Below, piece after piece: positions 45,396-52,471 of a DNA stretch of 64,000 nt. The DNA lies in IMG/VR virus record IMGVR_UViG_3300025655_000026, positions 1 through 64,000 of that record. One strand, written 5' to 3'. Under the pieces are notes generated by a model, which was not told the DNA's origin, ran no database searches, and saw only the letters and a list, made by a program, of their open reading frames with translations. Source of the stretch: a virus. Positions within the stretch are counted from its first letter, which is position 1, and the number at the start of each line of letters is the position of its first letter. The position numbers were made by a program, and so were the translations under genes.

Positions 45396-46301
45396 TCACA
45401 CCCATGTATCATCTTGCGCTCCGTCACAAATACCAAAATAAGAACAATGAGCGCAGGTTTTGTAAAAGAACTTAGTTGGAAAATGTTCTGTTTCGTAGGC
45501 TTGAATTAATTTAGCAATGTTATCCTTAACAGAAGTCATTGTTCTTTTCTTAATTTCTTCAACATAGATATAATTAGAAACAGGGTAATACCATCCCCAA
45601 TGACTTACTTTCATATCTCTCGTTAATCCATTCTTTTCAAGAACTTCATCGGAAGCCTGTTCAATAAGCAATTGATAGAAAGCCATTTCTTGACGCATTG
45701 AACTTGATTTGTAGTCTTTCCAACCTCCAGTTTTAAACTCAAAAGGAATTAGATTACCATTCTCAATAAAGATGCGGTCAATAATACCTTGAATATGAAT
45801 AACATAATCCTGCTTCAATGGATATTTTTTACTTATATCTTTAGGAATAGTAATTTCAGCATCAAATTTACCTTCATTTACAATTGGTAAAAACTCATGA
45901 ACTTTATCTTCACTTCTAGCCTCAATATATCGTTGGGCTTCAAACGCCGCAACAGTCATTGAAACATCAAAATAATCATCAATAGGAAAAAGTCCTGTGC
46001 AATAATCAATGACTTCATCAGCAGACATATTTTCTGCTTTCTTAAGGTCAAATTGATTAAAGAAGTTCTCACGATGATTGTGAAGAACAGTTCCTTTTCT
46101 CATTGCTTCCGATTGGTCTTGAGGCAATCGTTGAATATACCCAAAGTCATATTTCTTAGGACACCATTCATGCGCCCCCAAAGAAGATTTAGTAATCTTC
46201 AAAATTGGCTTACTTGGGTCTTCATATGCGCTAGCATCCCATTGATAGGTAAACTCTCGCATTGATTTAATTCTCGCTTCATATCTTTCATCTTTATTCA
46301 T
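45396..46301 (-). CDS. Cas4/RecB-type PD-(D/E)XK nuclease with Fe-S cluster
   Basis: 301 residues. Nuclease motifs are 'KGTVLHNHREN', 'GIIDRIFIENGNLIPFEFKTG' (the D...E-x-K core) and 'RQEMAFYQLLI' (motif QxxxY). Four cysteines that can hold an iron-sulphur cluster are one near the N-terminus ('HEWCPKKYDFGY') and three near the C-terminus ('CAHCSYFGIC'). This is the Cas4/AddB-like arrangement of exonucleases used in recombination or end processing. No CRISPR array or Cas1/Cas2 is nearby, so a replication or recombination role is likely. Confidence 0.88.
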   Translation of the reverse strand: MNKDERYEARIKSMREFTYQWDASAYEDPSKPILKITKSSLGAHEWCPKKYDFGYIQRLPQDQSEAMRKGTVLHNHRENFFNQFDLKKAENMSADEVIDYCTGLFPIDDYFDVSMTVAAFEAQRYIEARSEDKVHEFLPIVNEGKFDAEITIPKDISKKYPLKQDYVIHIQGIIDRIFIENGNLIPFEFKTGGWKDYKSSSMRQEMAFYQLLIEQASDEVLEKNGLTRDMKVSHWGWYYPVSNYIYVEEIKKRTMTSVKDNIAKLIQAYETEHFPTKFFYKTCAHCSYFGICDGAQDDTWV

Positions 46302-46521
46302 TTATTTTCACTCTCCTATGTGTTCCACATCTGTTTCCATCAAAGTCAGCCCAACTCTTACATCTTTCATTTGTAGAACCCGATATGGCTCTACATCTAA
46401 ATTCATCGGGTGTAGGCTTTCTTCTACATACTGAACAGATTGGAGTATAATTTGGTTTGCTAGACTTATGCGGCCTAGCATTAAATTTACCTTCGCATAA
46501 TATACAAAATACTGTTGCCAT
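46294..46521 (-). CDS. Small multi-zinc-finger protein
   Basis: 75 residues with seven cysteines and a histidine: 'CILCEG', 'CSVCRRKP', 'RCRAI', 'RCKSW', 'RCGTH'. This can form one zinc ribbon plus a 'CxAxxxxxxxxCxxxxxxxxxRCxxH' finger, the latter common in small phage proteins. ATG 46521 overlaps the PolB-C stop (ATGA). Probably a nucleic acid-binding accessory protein. Confidence 0.7.
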   Translation of the reverse strand: MATVFCILCEGKFNARPHKSSKPNYTPICSVCRRKPTPDEFRCRAISGSTNERCKSWADFDGNRCGTHRRVKINE

Positions 46522-47429
46522 CAAAACCACTCTTCTAAACTCATTTGCATTGTTCCGTTTCTAATACCCGAAACCAACCAGCCCATAGCATTGTAAATTG
46601 GTTCGGCTTTCTTAATTACCTGTTCTGCATAATGTTCCCAATCGGGAGTATAATTATCAAAATCAGCATAAGTTACTCCAGCAACATATTCTACTTGTCT
46701 AGTTTCTTTAGTTAAAGGATGAATAAAAGTTTCATCTGTTTTTACCTTTAAATGCAAATAAGAATCTTCAAACTCCATATCTTTCTGTTGCCAACAATAT
46801 ACAATACCTGCTATTCCAGCAGAAATACTGGGTCGCTTATTTTCTAAAGTTTTAAAATTAGAAACAGATTCTTGACAAGGCATTGAATTCTTATTCTTCT
46901 TATAGCCACAAATTTTCTTATCCCCAATTAAATCCTTAAGATTATGCTTATGATTAAATCTACATCGTAGATTAAATCTATTTTCTTTAAGACGGCTTCT
47001 TTTAATAATTGACTCTAAAGGTATTTGTCCTTTCAAGGTTTCTTGAAAGATATTGTAAAGATGCGTGTTGATTTCCTTTTGAGTCTTTTGAGACACCCAC
47101 ATTTTTAATGCATCAGTTTGAACTTGCTTTGCTAGTTTTGTTTCGCTAACTCTTTTAGCAGTAAACCCTGTCATTGTAAATTTAGGCTTATCTAAGAAAA
47201 CATTATCTTCCCAAATAATCATTCCAGCATTTCTGTTTTTCGTAGTGCCAACGCCAAGAGCCGAATAAAACTTCTCAAATTCCAACACAACGGGATGTTG
47301 TTCAAGTCCGAGAACATTCGGGAACTTTTTCCTAACTTCACTTTGAATCACCTCTAATTTTTCTTTTGCTTCTTCAATACTATCTACTTGAACATAGATA
47401 GAATCAGTATGACCATAGACTACTTTCAT
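46521..47429 (-). CDS. polB: DNA polymerase B, C-terminal part (motif C, thumb, PIP box)
   Basis: 302 residues. Starts a few residues before motif C 'VVYGHTDSIYV', where the usual YGDTDS has His for the first Asp but keeps the catalytic second Asp. It then follows the PolB palm and thumb ('KPKFTMTGFTAKRVSETKLA'), with a Cys/His insertion at about residues 155-185 ('LRCRFNHKH...KICGY...MPCQES'), and ends 'TMQMSLEEWF', a PCNA-interacting peptide (Q-x-x-L-x-x-W-F). The other half is encoded at 48565-50238, 1.1 kb upstream in the same operon. The two chains should assemble into one polymerase. Confidence 0.9.
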   Translation of the reverse strand: MKVVYGHTDSIYVQVDSIEEAKEKLEVIQSEVRKKFPNVLGLEQHPVVLEFEKFYSALGVGTTKNRNAGMIIWEDNVFLDKPKFTMTGFTAKRVSETKLAKQVQTDALKMWVSQKTQKEINTHLYNIFQETLKGQIPLESIIKRSRLKENRFNLRCRFNHKHNLKDLIGDKKICGYKKNKNSMPCQESVSNFKTLENKRPSISAGIAGIVYCWQQKDMEFEDSYLHLKVKTDETFIHPLTKETRQVEYVAGVTYADFDNYTPDWEHYAEQVIKKAEPIYNAMGWLVSGIRNGTMQMSLEEWF

Positions 47430-47677
47430 CACATCACATCTGTAAAAATAATTCCTATTGGCTCATTCTTTAATTCAGCAATGGATTCTTGACATTCTCT
47501 AACTGCTAATCCAATTTTGTCTTCTTTATTCATATCAACATGAATAGCATTTATATCTTCTAAAACATCATCTAAATCATTTCTGATTTCTTTCAAAGAA
47601 TTCAGTAGATTGTTGATTGTTTTCTGCAATAATCCAATTGTTATAGTTTGTTCTTTAATTATTTCTTCTAAATTCAT
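47429..47677 (-). CDS. Small coiled-coil protein between polymerase halves
   Basis: 82 residues with an uninterrupted heptad-like helix ('LLQKTINNLLNSLKEIRNDLDDVLEDI') and a short hydrophobic C-terminus. Its stop overlaps the PolB-C start (TGATG) and its ATG overlaps the preceding gene's stop. Coupling raises the chance that it helps join the polymerase halves, but this is only positional. Confidence 0.65.
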   Translation of the reverse strand: MNLEEIIKEQTITIGLLQKTINNLLNSLKEIRNDLDDVLEDINAIHVDMNKEDKIGLAVRECQESIAELKNEPIGIIFTDVM

Positions 47678-47829
47678 AATATTACCACCAGTAATGTAAT
47701 GATAGTTGCTATGTTTACAACATTAACCATCATTAATATTTTGTTGCTTCTTTTTACATTCTCCAGCAACTCGGAGAGAGTTTCTTGTGTTTCTTTTTGC
47801 ACACTAATTAATTCATCTAAATTAAACAT
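47674..47829 (-). CDS. Small C-terminal-anchored membrane protein
   Basis: 51 residues: a soluble helix ('DELISVQKETQETLSELLENV') then a hydrophobic segment from about residue 33 to the end ('MMVNVVNIATIITLLVVIL'). GAGGTGATTAAATG gives the start, with the preceding gene's TGA stop embedded in it. Looks like a tail-anchored membrane protein. Function unknown. Confidence 0.65.
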   Translation of the reverse strand: MFNLDELISVQKETQETLSELLENVKRSNKILMMVNVVNIATIITLLVVIL

Positions 47830-47833
47830 TTAA

Positions 47834-47983
47834 TCACCTCATAACTTCTATTAACTTTGATTTAAAATCACAGTTTTTATTATTACATACAATTTGTAGT
47901 TTGTTTAAACCTGCTTTATTATCGCTAGCAAAATACACCTTGAATTCTTTTTCAAGGCATTTCGGACAAATATAGTTCTTCAT
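47834..47983 (-). CDS. Small zinc-ribbon protein
   Basis: 49 residues: 'YICPKCLEK' and 'IVCNNKNCDF' form a compact zinc ribbon. GAGGAG lies 10 bases upstream of ATG 47983, which overlaps the stop of the preceding small gene. Translation earlier in the frame (to 48031) is possible but has no ribosome site. Function unknown. Confidence 0.65.
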   Translation of the reverse strand: MKNYICPKCLEKEFKVYFASDNKAGLNKLQIVCNNKNCDFKSKLIEVMR

Positions 47984-48087
47984 TTCATAACTCTCCTCAT
48001 TCTTAAAAAACAGGGATGACAAATACCCCATTCGGGATGAACAACATGCACTATGTCATAACAAACTTTACAATTATACATACTCAT
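47980..48087 (-). CDS. Very small zinc-ribbon protein
   Basis: 35 residues with 'NCKVCYD' and 'GICHPCFL', a CxxC...CxxC ribbon. Both ends overlap neighbours by ATGA, and GAGGGGGG lies upstream, which supports that it is a real gene despite its size. It may bind zinc and RNA or a protein partner. Confidence 0.6.
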   Translation of the reverse strand: MSMYNCKVCYDIVHVVHPEWGICHPCFLRMRRVMK

Positions 48088-48332
48088 AGCCCCCCTCGCA
48101 TCTCCTTTGTCTTAATAGACCAATTTTTATAAGATAAACCTTCTAAACAAATTCCCGTAATTAAGCCAACCACTCCATCAAGAGTCTCAACATTTAGTAA
48201 TATTAAAAGAATAAAAAAAGACCAAATCCAATGATGAATATGATACTTTCCTATGATAATAGAAGAAACTCTTGGTGTAAGATATTTTGCTAATGAATAG
48301 CCTAATATCAAACCAATACTGTATTCAATCAT
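48084..48332 (-). CDS. Small membrane protein with two to three spans
   Basis: 82 residues from ATG 48332: hydrophobic segments at about 6-20 ('IGLILGYSLAKYL'), 36-50 ('WIWSFFILLILLNV') and 55-68 ('GVVGLITGICLEGLSY'). The residues 'KYHIHHW' before the second span could bind metal. ATGA overlaps on both sides. Its presence between the two polymerase halves is unexplained. Confidence 0.65.
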   Translation of the reverse strand: MIEYSIGLILGYSLAKYLTPRVSSIIIGKYHIHHWIWSFFILLILLNVETLDGVVGLITGICLEGLSYKNWSIKTKEMRGGL

Positions 48333-48568
48333 ATTTCCATCTCCTTCACTATCCAAGCCATTACTCCATAAATAGGATTCGCCCCTTTAATGCACCAACA
48401 AAAGAAACTTCTTTCGTTTTCTTCTTCATATTTCTCCTGTTCTTCTTTACTCCAACGATAAAGACAAGGGCGATAAAAAGGAATATCGCCAGTTTCTTTT
48501 TCTGCTTCTTGAAAAACAATATCTCCTAAACCTTCATGGGGCGGCAATTTATTCAGTTGCGGATTCAT
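48329..48568 (-). CDS. Small hypothetical protein after PolB N-terminal gene
   Basis: 79 residues, Glu/Lys-rich with a Cys/Trp patch ('SFFCWCIKGANP'). The ATG overlaps the PolB-N stop (ATGA), so translation is probably coupled to the polymerase. No family recognised. The next gene starts inside its stop. Confidence 0.6.
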   Translation of the reverse strand: MNPQLNKLPPHEGLGDIVFQEAEKETGDIPFYRPCLYRWSKEEQEKYEEENERSFFCWCIKGANPIYGVMAWIVKEMEI

Positions 48569-50238
48569 TCTTCCATCCCCTTTGCTACAAATGCCGCAGT
48601 TCTAATGGCTTCTCTCGCACTAGCAGTAATAGATGCGGCTAAATCAACATCAGCCCATCCAAACCCTTGAAATGCGACTATACCATAAAAGGAAGCCATT
48701 AATCTTTTAACTGCCATTTGATTATTATACCACTTTTGGTATTCACCAGTATTATTCTCTCTCGCTTCTCGCATTTTTTGTTTGTAGTCGTTTCTTAATT
48801 CCTTGAGTTCTAAGACTGCTCTAGGAAGAAGACCTAATTTATCAGTTTTGTAATAAAGCATCTTTTGCTCGGATGCAAGACTGAAATCTCTAGGAGTAAG
48901 AATATTCACGCCTAATTCTGTTGGCTTAGAGGATTTAGTTTCCCATGAGATATTTCTAGCAATCATCATACTCGGATAAAGACCAGCAAAATCAAAAGCG
49001 GCCACATTTAAATGAAGTCCTTGAGTTTGTTCACTAAGAGGGTCATAAATCATAGCCCCTTCATATTCTTCTCTAACTATATCTTTATTGCCAGTCGGTG
49101 CTTTCCAATCAGCATTACGCATGAAATAGATTGAACCCATGTGTGAAGCGTAGAAACATGCATCAAATGGCGCAACTAGAAGCCTTTGTAAAGAAATAAT
49201 GGCCTCACTAGTAAAATTAGTTTCGTCAATTTTTCTTAGTAACTCTACATCTTGAAGCGCATATTGAAAGTAGGCTACTGAATCTTCTAGCCATGCCCTA
49301 CGATAGAACTCATTAGGGTCTTCAAACTTAGTTTCAGCATGTTTACCTTCACCAAAAAGTGTTTGAGAGACATACTCTAAAGATAGAGAAGGCAATGTTC
49401 CTCTTTGAGAATCATTCCATTGTCGCTCAAAGGCTAAATCAAGATTCAATGTAATTCTACCACCGATAGGTTGCTCAATTGGAGAGTAGCCTTTTTCAGC
49501 ATAGGCAAAATGATAGCCGTTGGACTTAGTAAATCCTTTAATCTCTCCAATTGGAGAGATTTTTCTAGCATCAATATCATGAACTACACATCTTTCTAAT
49601 AATTTAGGCAAATCAAACTTTAATCCAAACCAAGCAATCAACATATCGGGGTCATGATTAACCATTAAAAACAGAAATCCATTAATCATATCTTTTTCAT
49701 TTGTGAAACAAAGAAATTTAGTTTCGTAATTTTCAATAGACAACTCTTTGTAAATATCTCCACTAAATTCATTATTAGGACACCAAACAAATTGATAAAA
49801 TGTTTTGGAATAGTTATCAAAAGTCACAATAGCAGTAATAGCCCCATCGTGTTCTCCTCCCTGTTGCCATTCCATATCCCAATACCATTTACGCATAGGA
49901 TATTCATGAAGTGATTTTAATTCATCAACGCAATAGCGAAAATGATAAGGAACATCGGCTTCATATGTTTTAGCGTGTGCATCTTTTGCATTTCTATCAC
50001 TATGCTTTTCATAATAACAACGAACTAAAGATTGTCCTTCTAAATTAACCCAATCTCCTTCAACATAAGTAAATTCTCCATCTAAAAATTTACTTATTGG
50101 ATAATTCGTTGGTCTAGGCGCATTTGAATCAATATAGAAATAAGGAATAAAGTCATTAAATAGTTCTTGTTTCTCACCTTTCTCATTTCTCCAAGAAACA
50201 TAGACTGTATTTTTATTTTTATATTTACTAATAATCAT
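48565..50238 (-). CDS. polB: DNA polymerase B, N-terminal part (exonuclease, motifs A and B)
   Basis: 557 residues. N-terminal domain, then exonuclease motifs 'WYWDMEWQ' (Exo I, DxE kept), 'LIAWFGLKFDLPKL' (Exo II, where the usual Asn is not evident but FD is) and 'YFQYALQDVELL' (Exo III, Y-x3-D). The polymerase motif A is 'FDFAGLYPSMM' and motif B 'QMAVKRLMASFYG' (Lys kept, the common NSxYG is ASFYG). It ends at 'SAREAIRTAAFVAKGMEE', just short of motif C, which is encoded at 46521-47429. No intein residues are at the break. Main replicative polymerase by context. Confidence 0.93.
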   Translation of the reverse strand: MIISKYKNKNTVYVSWRNEKGEKQELFNDFIPYFYIDSNAPRPTNYPISKFLDGEFTYVEGDWVNLEGQSLVRCYYEKHSDRNAKDAHAKTYEADVPYHFRYCVDELKSLHEYPMRKWYWDMEWQQGGEHDGAITAIVTFDNYSKTFYQFVWCPNNEFSGDIYKELSIENYETKFLCFTNEKDMINGFLFLMVNHDPDMLIAWFGLKFDLPKLLERCVVHDIDARKISPIGEIKGFTKSNGYHFAYAEKGYSPIEQPIGGRITLNLDLAFERQWNDSQRGTLPSLSLEYVSQTLFGEGKHAETKFEDPNEFYRRAWLEDSVAYFQYALQDVELLRKIDETNFTSEAIISLQRLLVAPFDACFYASHMGSIYFMRNADWKAPTGNKDIVREEYEGAMIYDPLSEQTQGLHLNVAAFDFAGLYPSMMIARNISWETKSSKPTELGVNILTPRDFSLASEQKMLYYKTDKLGLLPRAVLELKELRNDYKQKMREARENNTGEYQKWYNNQMAVKRLMASFYGIVAFQGFGWADVDLAASITASAREAIRTAAFVAKGMEE

Positions 50239-50242
50239 ATTT

Positions 50243-51013
50243 TCAACCTTCTGTTACTACTGGTGCTTTTATTAACAATCTGTTATTTGACATAATTAAA
50301 ACTGGAAATTCATCTTTTACAAAGAAATTAAGCACTTCACCTTTTCTAAATAATCTATGAAGAGGAGAAGTAAATTGAACTGTTGCCGCTTCTCCATGAG
50401 TATAGACTGCATTCATTGTTTCTTCATATCTGTTTTCTGTGCTTATACGGGAACTAAACTTTACTTCACGATTATCTGTAAAATCTAATCTATATGTTCC
50501 TGCTTTCACTAATTCCATAGATTGCATACATGATTCAAAATCATCGGAAGTTAAAGTAAAGACTCCTTCAAATTTACCTGTTCCAAAAGAAGGAAGTTCA
50601 GTTGGTGAAAGAGTATAAGTTACATCGCCTAAATTCTTATTAAGAGCATTATACATTGCTAAAGAAGTATTATCTAAAATAATAGGTATTGTTGCTTTCT
50701 TACTTCCCGAAGAAAGAGTAATAAAGTCAGTCACATGAAACATTGTGTTTTCGCCAAAGGTTTTACAGTAAGAAAGAATTTGTGAAACATCACAACAACA
50801 AGTTCCATTTTCTTCACCTTGAACAGTAGTATCTGCTCGGACTAGAAAGGTTGCATCTCCATTATATACTCTCAATAAGTTATCATTGAGAACAAAATAA
50901 ACTTCTGTTCCTAAACTGCTATTGGAAAATCCATTTGAAGTAGAATATTTTCCCTTCATTTGAATGCTTTCAAGTAGTTCTCTCATTTCTTTTGTATTCA
51001 TTGTAAATTTCAT
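50243..51013 (-). CDS. PCNA-like sliding clamp
   Basis: 256 residues, the normal PCNA length. The repeated strand-helix pattern of two clamp domains is visible ('MNTKEMRELLESI', 'LRVYNGDATFLVRADT', 'FTLTSDDFESCMQSMELV', 'REVKFSSR'), and the C-terminus 'EFPVLIMSNNRLLIKAP' resembles the PCNA end. It is divergent, without the usual inter-domain sequence identity. Located between PolB and a RecA-like gene in the operon. PIP boxes on PolB-C and a P-loop ATPase support a clamp role. Confidence 0.8.
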   Translation of the reverse strand: MKFTMNTKEMRELLESIQMKGKYSTSNGFSNSSLGTEVYFVLNDNLLRVYNGDATFLVRADTTVQGEENGTCCCDVSQILSYCKTFGENTMFHVTDFITLSSGSKKATIPIILDNTSLAMYNALNKNLGDVTYTLSPTELPSFGTGKFEGVFTLTSDDFESCMQSMELVKAGTYRLDFTDNREVKFSSRISTENRYEETMNAVYTHGEAATVQFTSPLHRLFRKGEVLNFFVKDEFPVLIMSNNRLLIKAPVVTEG

Positions 51014-51732
51014 ATTTTACCCTCCTGTAATTCTTTAATTCCATTCCATTTAATGTTGGGTGGTGTTCCTTCTCTCGTAGTAAAGCGAGTTCCCACTAAA
51101 TTACCATTAGTTCTAGAACCAATGAGTTCTGCAATATAGTGAATTTCACCTTTTATGTTTTTGCGAGAACAATAGATTTCCTGTTCTAATCTACCGCCCC
51201 AATCTTTCCATGCTGGTTGCACACCAACTGGAGAATTGTCTACATATCGTTCTGTTTCATGAGTAATGTAAATAACATCACAATTTAGATTGTAGATAGT
51301 ATCTAGAAGATGATAGAATGTTTTGTTTCTAGCACCATACATATAAGGCATAACCTTAGTAACAATTCTAGGGTTTGGATTAATCTTTAACATACATGAT
51401 TCAAACCATGTATCTACTCCATCAATGATGAAGATAGGATTCTCGCCATTATCAATCTTTTCACGGACATAGCGAATAAACATATGTGAATTTTCTTCAC
51501 TCACTTCAATATCAACCACATTGTCTTTGTTTAATTCAATAGGACAATAAATTTGAATTCTATCAGTAGCATTGTGGTGTTCAATCCATGTTGATTCAAC
51601 GCCTTTATCCCAATCAAGAACATAAATTGGCCTATTAGGGAAATCAAGAGCAATACCCGTCTTTCCAGTTTTAGGTTCACCCCAAATACCTAGAACAAGG
51701 CGAGATTTTCTTTCTGCTCTCTTCTTTTCCAT
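51010..51732 (-). CDS. RecA/RadA-like ATPase (main fragment after duplication)
   Basis: About 240 residues from ATG 51732. Walker A 'GEPKTGKTG' and Walker B 'PIFIIDGVD' with 'CDVIYITHE' fit a short RecA-fold ATPase, as in viral recombinases of the Sak4 type. The full-length gene would start at 51937 but is broken by an exact 115-bp tandem duplication (51641-51755 and 51759-51873) that shifts the frame by one. Without one copy the reading frame is continuous, so the ancestral or true gene is about 268 residues. This fragment can still start internally and contains all ATPase motifs. The stop overlaps the PCNA start. Confidence 0.8.
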   Translation of the reverse strand: MEKKRAERKSRLVLGIWGEPKTGKTGIALDFPNRPIYVLDWDKGVESTWIEHHNATDRIQIYCPIELNKDNVVDIEVSEENSHMFIRYVREKIDNGENPIFIIDGVDTWFESCMLKINPNPRIVTKVMPYMYGARNKTFYHLLDTIYNLNCDVIYITHETERYVDNSPVGVQPAWKDWGGRLEQEIYCSRKNIKGEIHYIAELIGSRTNGNLVGTRFTTREGTPPNIKWNGIKELQEGKI

Positions 51733-51873
51733 TAATTCACGGAATTTATGATTAAGGAAAATCAAGAGCAATACCCGTCTTTCCAGTTTTAGGTTCACCC
51801 CAAATACCTAGAACAAGGCGAGATTTTCTTTCTGCTCTCTTCTTTTCCATTAATTCACGGAATTTATGATTAA
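51641..51873. repeat. Exact 115-bp tandem direct repeat
   Basis: Bases 51641-51755 recur without any mismatch at 51759-51873; the offset is 118 bases with a three-base spacer (GGA). The unit encodes the region around Walker A of the RecA-like gene. As 118 is not a multiple of three, the duplication breaks the reading frame. Either a recent tandem duplication or an assembly artefact. Confidence 0.95.
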
Positions 51874-51937
51874 ACTCCTCCTGTTTCTTACCAAAATTCA
51901 TGGTAGTCGCTTCACCTGTTTTGCTTGTTATACTCAT
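51752..51937 (-). pseudogene. 5' fragment of the RecA-like ATPase gene
   Basis: 61 residues from ATG 51937 (after GAGGA): a polar start ('MSITSKTGEATTMNFGKKQ') and the first copy of the duplicated sequence, including Walker A 'GEPKTGKTG', then a stop just after 'IALDFP' where the duplicated copy enters out of frame. It is the N-terminus of the intact gene. Alone it would lack Walker B and be inactive. Confidence 0.75.
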
Positions 51938-52145
51938 TTTTATTCCTCGCATTTTTCCATTGTTTTACTAATTCATCTATTTCTCTTTGATTGCTACAAA
52001 CCAATCGGACTTCTTTTGTTCCGATGTGTAACTTAATGTGATGGTTTCCATCATCCCAATTTTCTTTCATTGTAATGAAGTCTACTCTCGTTAAGTCTAC
52101 TTCCCACTTATTTTCTATTGAAAGAAAAATATCTTTAAACTCCAT
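51912..52145 (-). CDS. Small hypothetical protein upstream of RecA-like gene
   Basis: 77 residues, alternating strands and a C-terminal helix ('DGNHHIKLHIGTKEVRLVC', 'REIDELVKQWKNARNK'). Overlaps the RecA-like start by 26 bases, in another frame. No family recognised. It could be a partner of the recombinase by position. Confidence 0.55.
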   Translation of the reverse strand: MEFKDIFLSIENKWEVDLTRVDFITMKENWDDGNHHIKLHIGTKEVRLVCSNQREIDELVKQWKNARNKNEYNKQNR

Positions 52146-52350
52146 ATCCTTTCACCCCCATGTGAACTTTATACTTTGTTAATAAATATTCAGCATCTTC
52201 AAATTTCATTACTTGAATAATGAAATTAGACATTGAGTGTATCTTAACTTCAACATTTTCTTCATCATATTTATTCCAACTAATATGTTGAACATTATTA
52301 AAATGAATAAATGCTCTTTCTGTTTCAATTGCATTATCATATATTTTCAT
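52135..52350 (-). CDS. Small hypothetical beta-rich protein
   Basis: 71 residues from ATG 52350, which follows GAGGTGATATT; the open frame extends further to 52452 but lacks a ribosome site there. Sequence: 'FIHFNNVQHISWNKYDEENV' and 'IIQVMKFEDAEYLLTKYKV', a strand-strand-helix pattern. No family recognised. Confidence 0.6.
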   Translation of the reverse strand: MKIYDNAIETERAFIHFNNVQHISWNKYDEENVEVKIHSMSNFIIQVMKFEDAEYLLTKYKVHMGVKGYGV

Positions 52351-52471
52351 AATATCACCTCTTTTGAATAGGGAAACAGGTTCATGCCGCAAACTGGCAC
52401 TATCTCCGTAGCCCAAACCTTTTCCTGTTATTACTGGATAAACCCTACTCAAATTAAAGAGTCAATTCAAC

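Noticed and set aside
45396-46301. CRISPR-Cas locus suggested by a Cas4-like gene
   Set aside because: No repeat-spacer array and no Cas1 or Cas2 genes are nearby; Cas4-like nucleases are common replication or recombination genes in archaeal viruses.
46521-50238. Split intein explaining the broken PolB
   Set aside because: Neither half carries intein blocks, nor a Cys/Ser/Thr junction at the break; the N-part ends 'VAKGMEE' and the C-part starts with a normal Met before motif C.
52351-52471. Extra coding or structured RNA between the SSB-like gene and the 52135 gene
   Set aside because: The open frame here lacks a ribosome site and normal composition, and only a weak GAGT/ACTC stem is visible. 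I see nothing firm.
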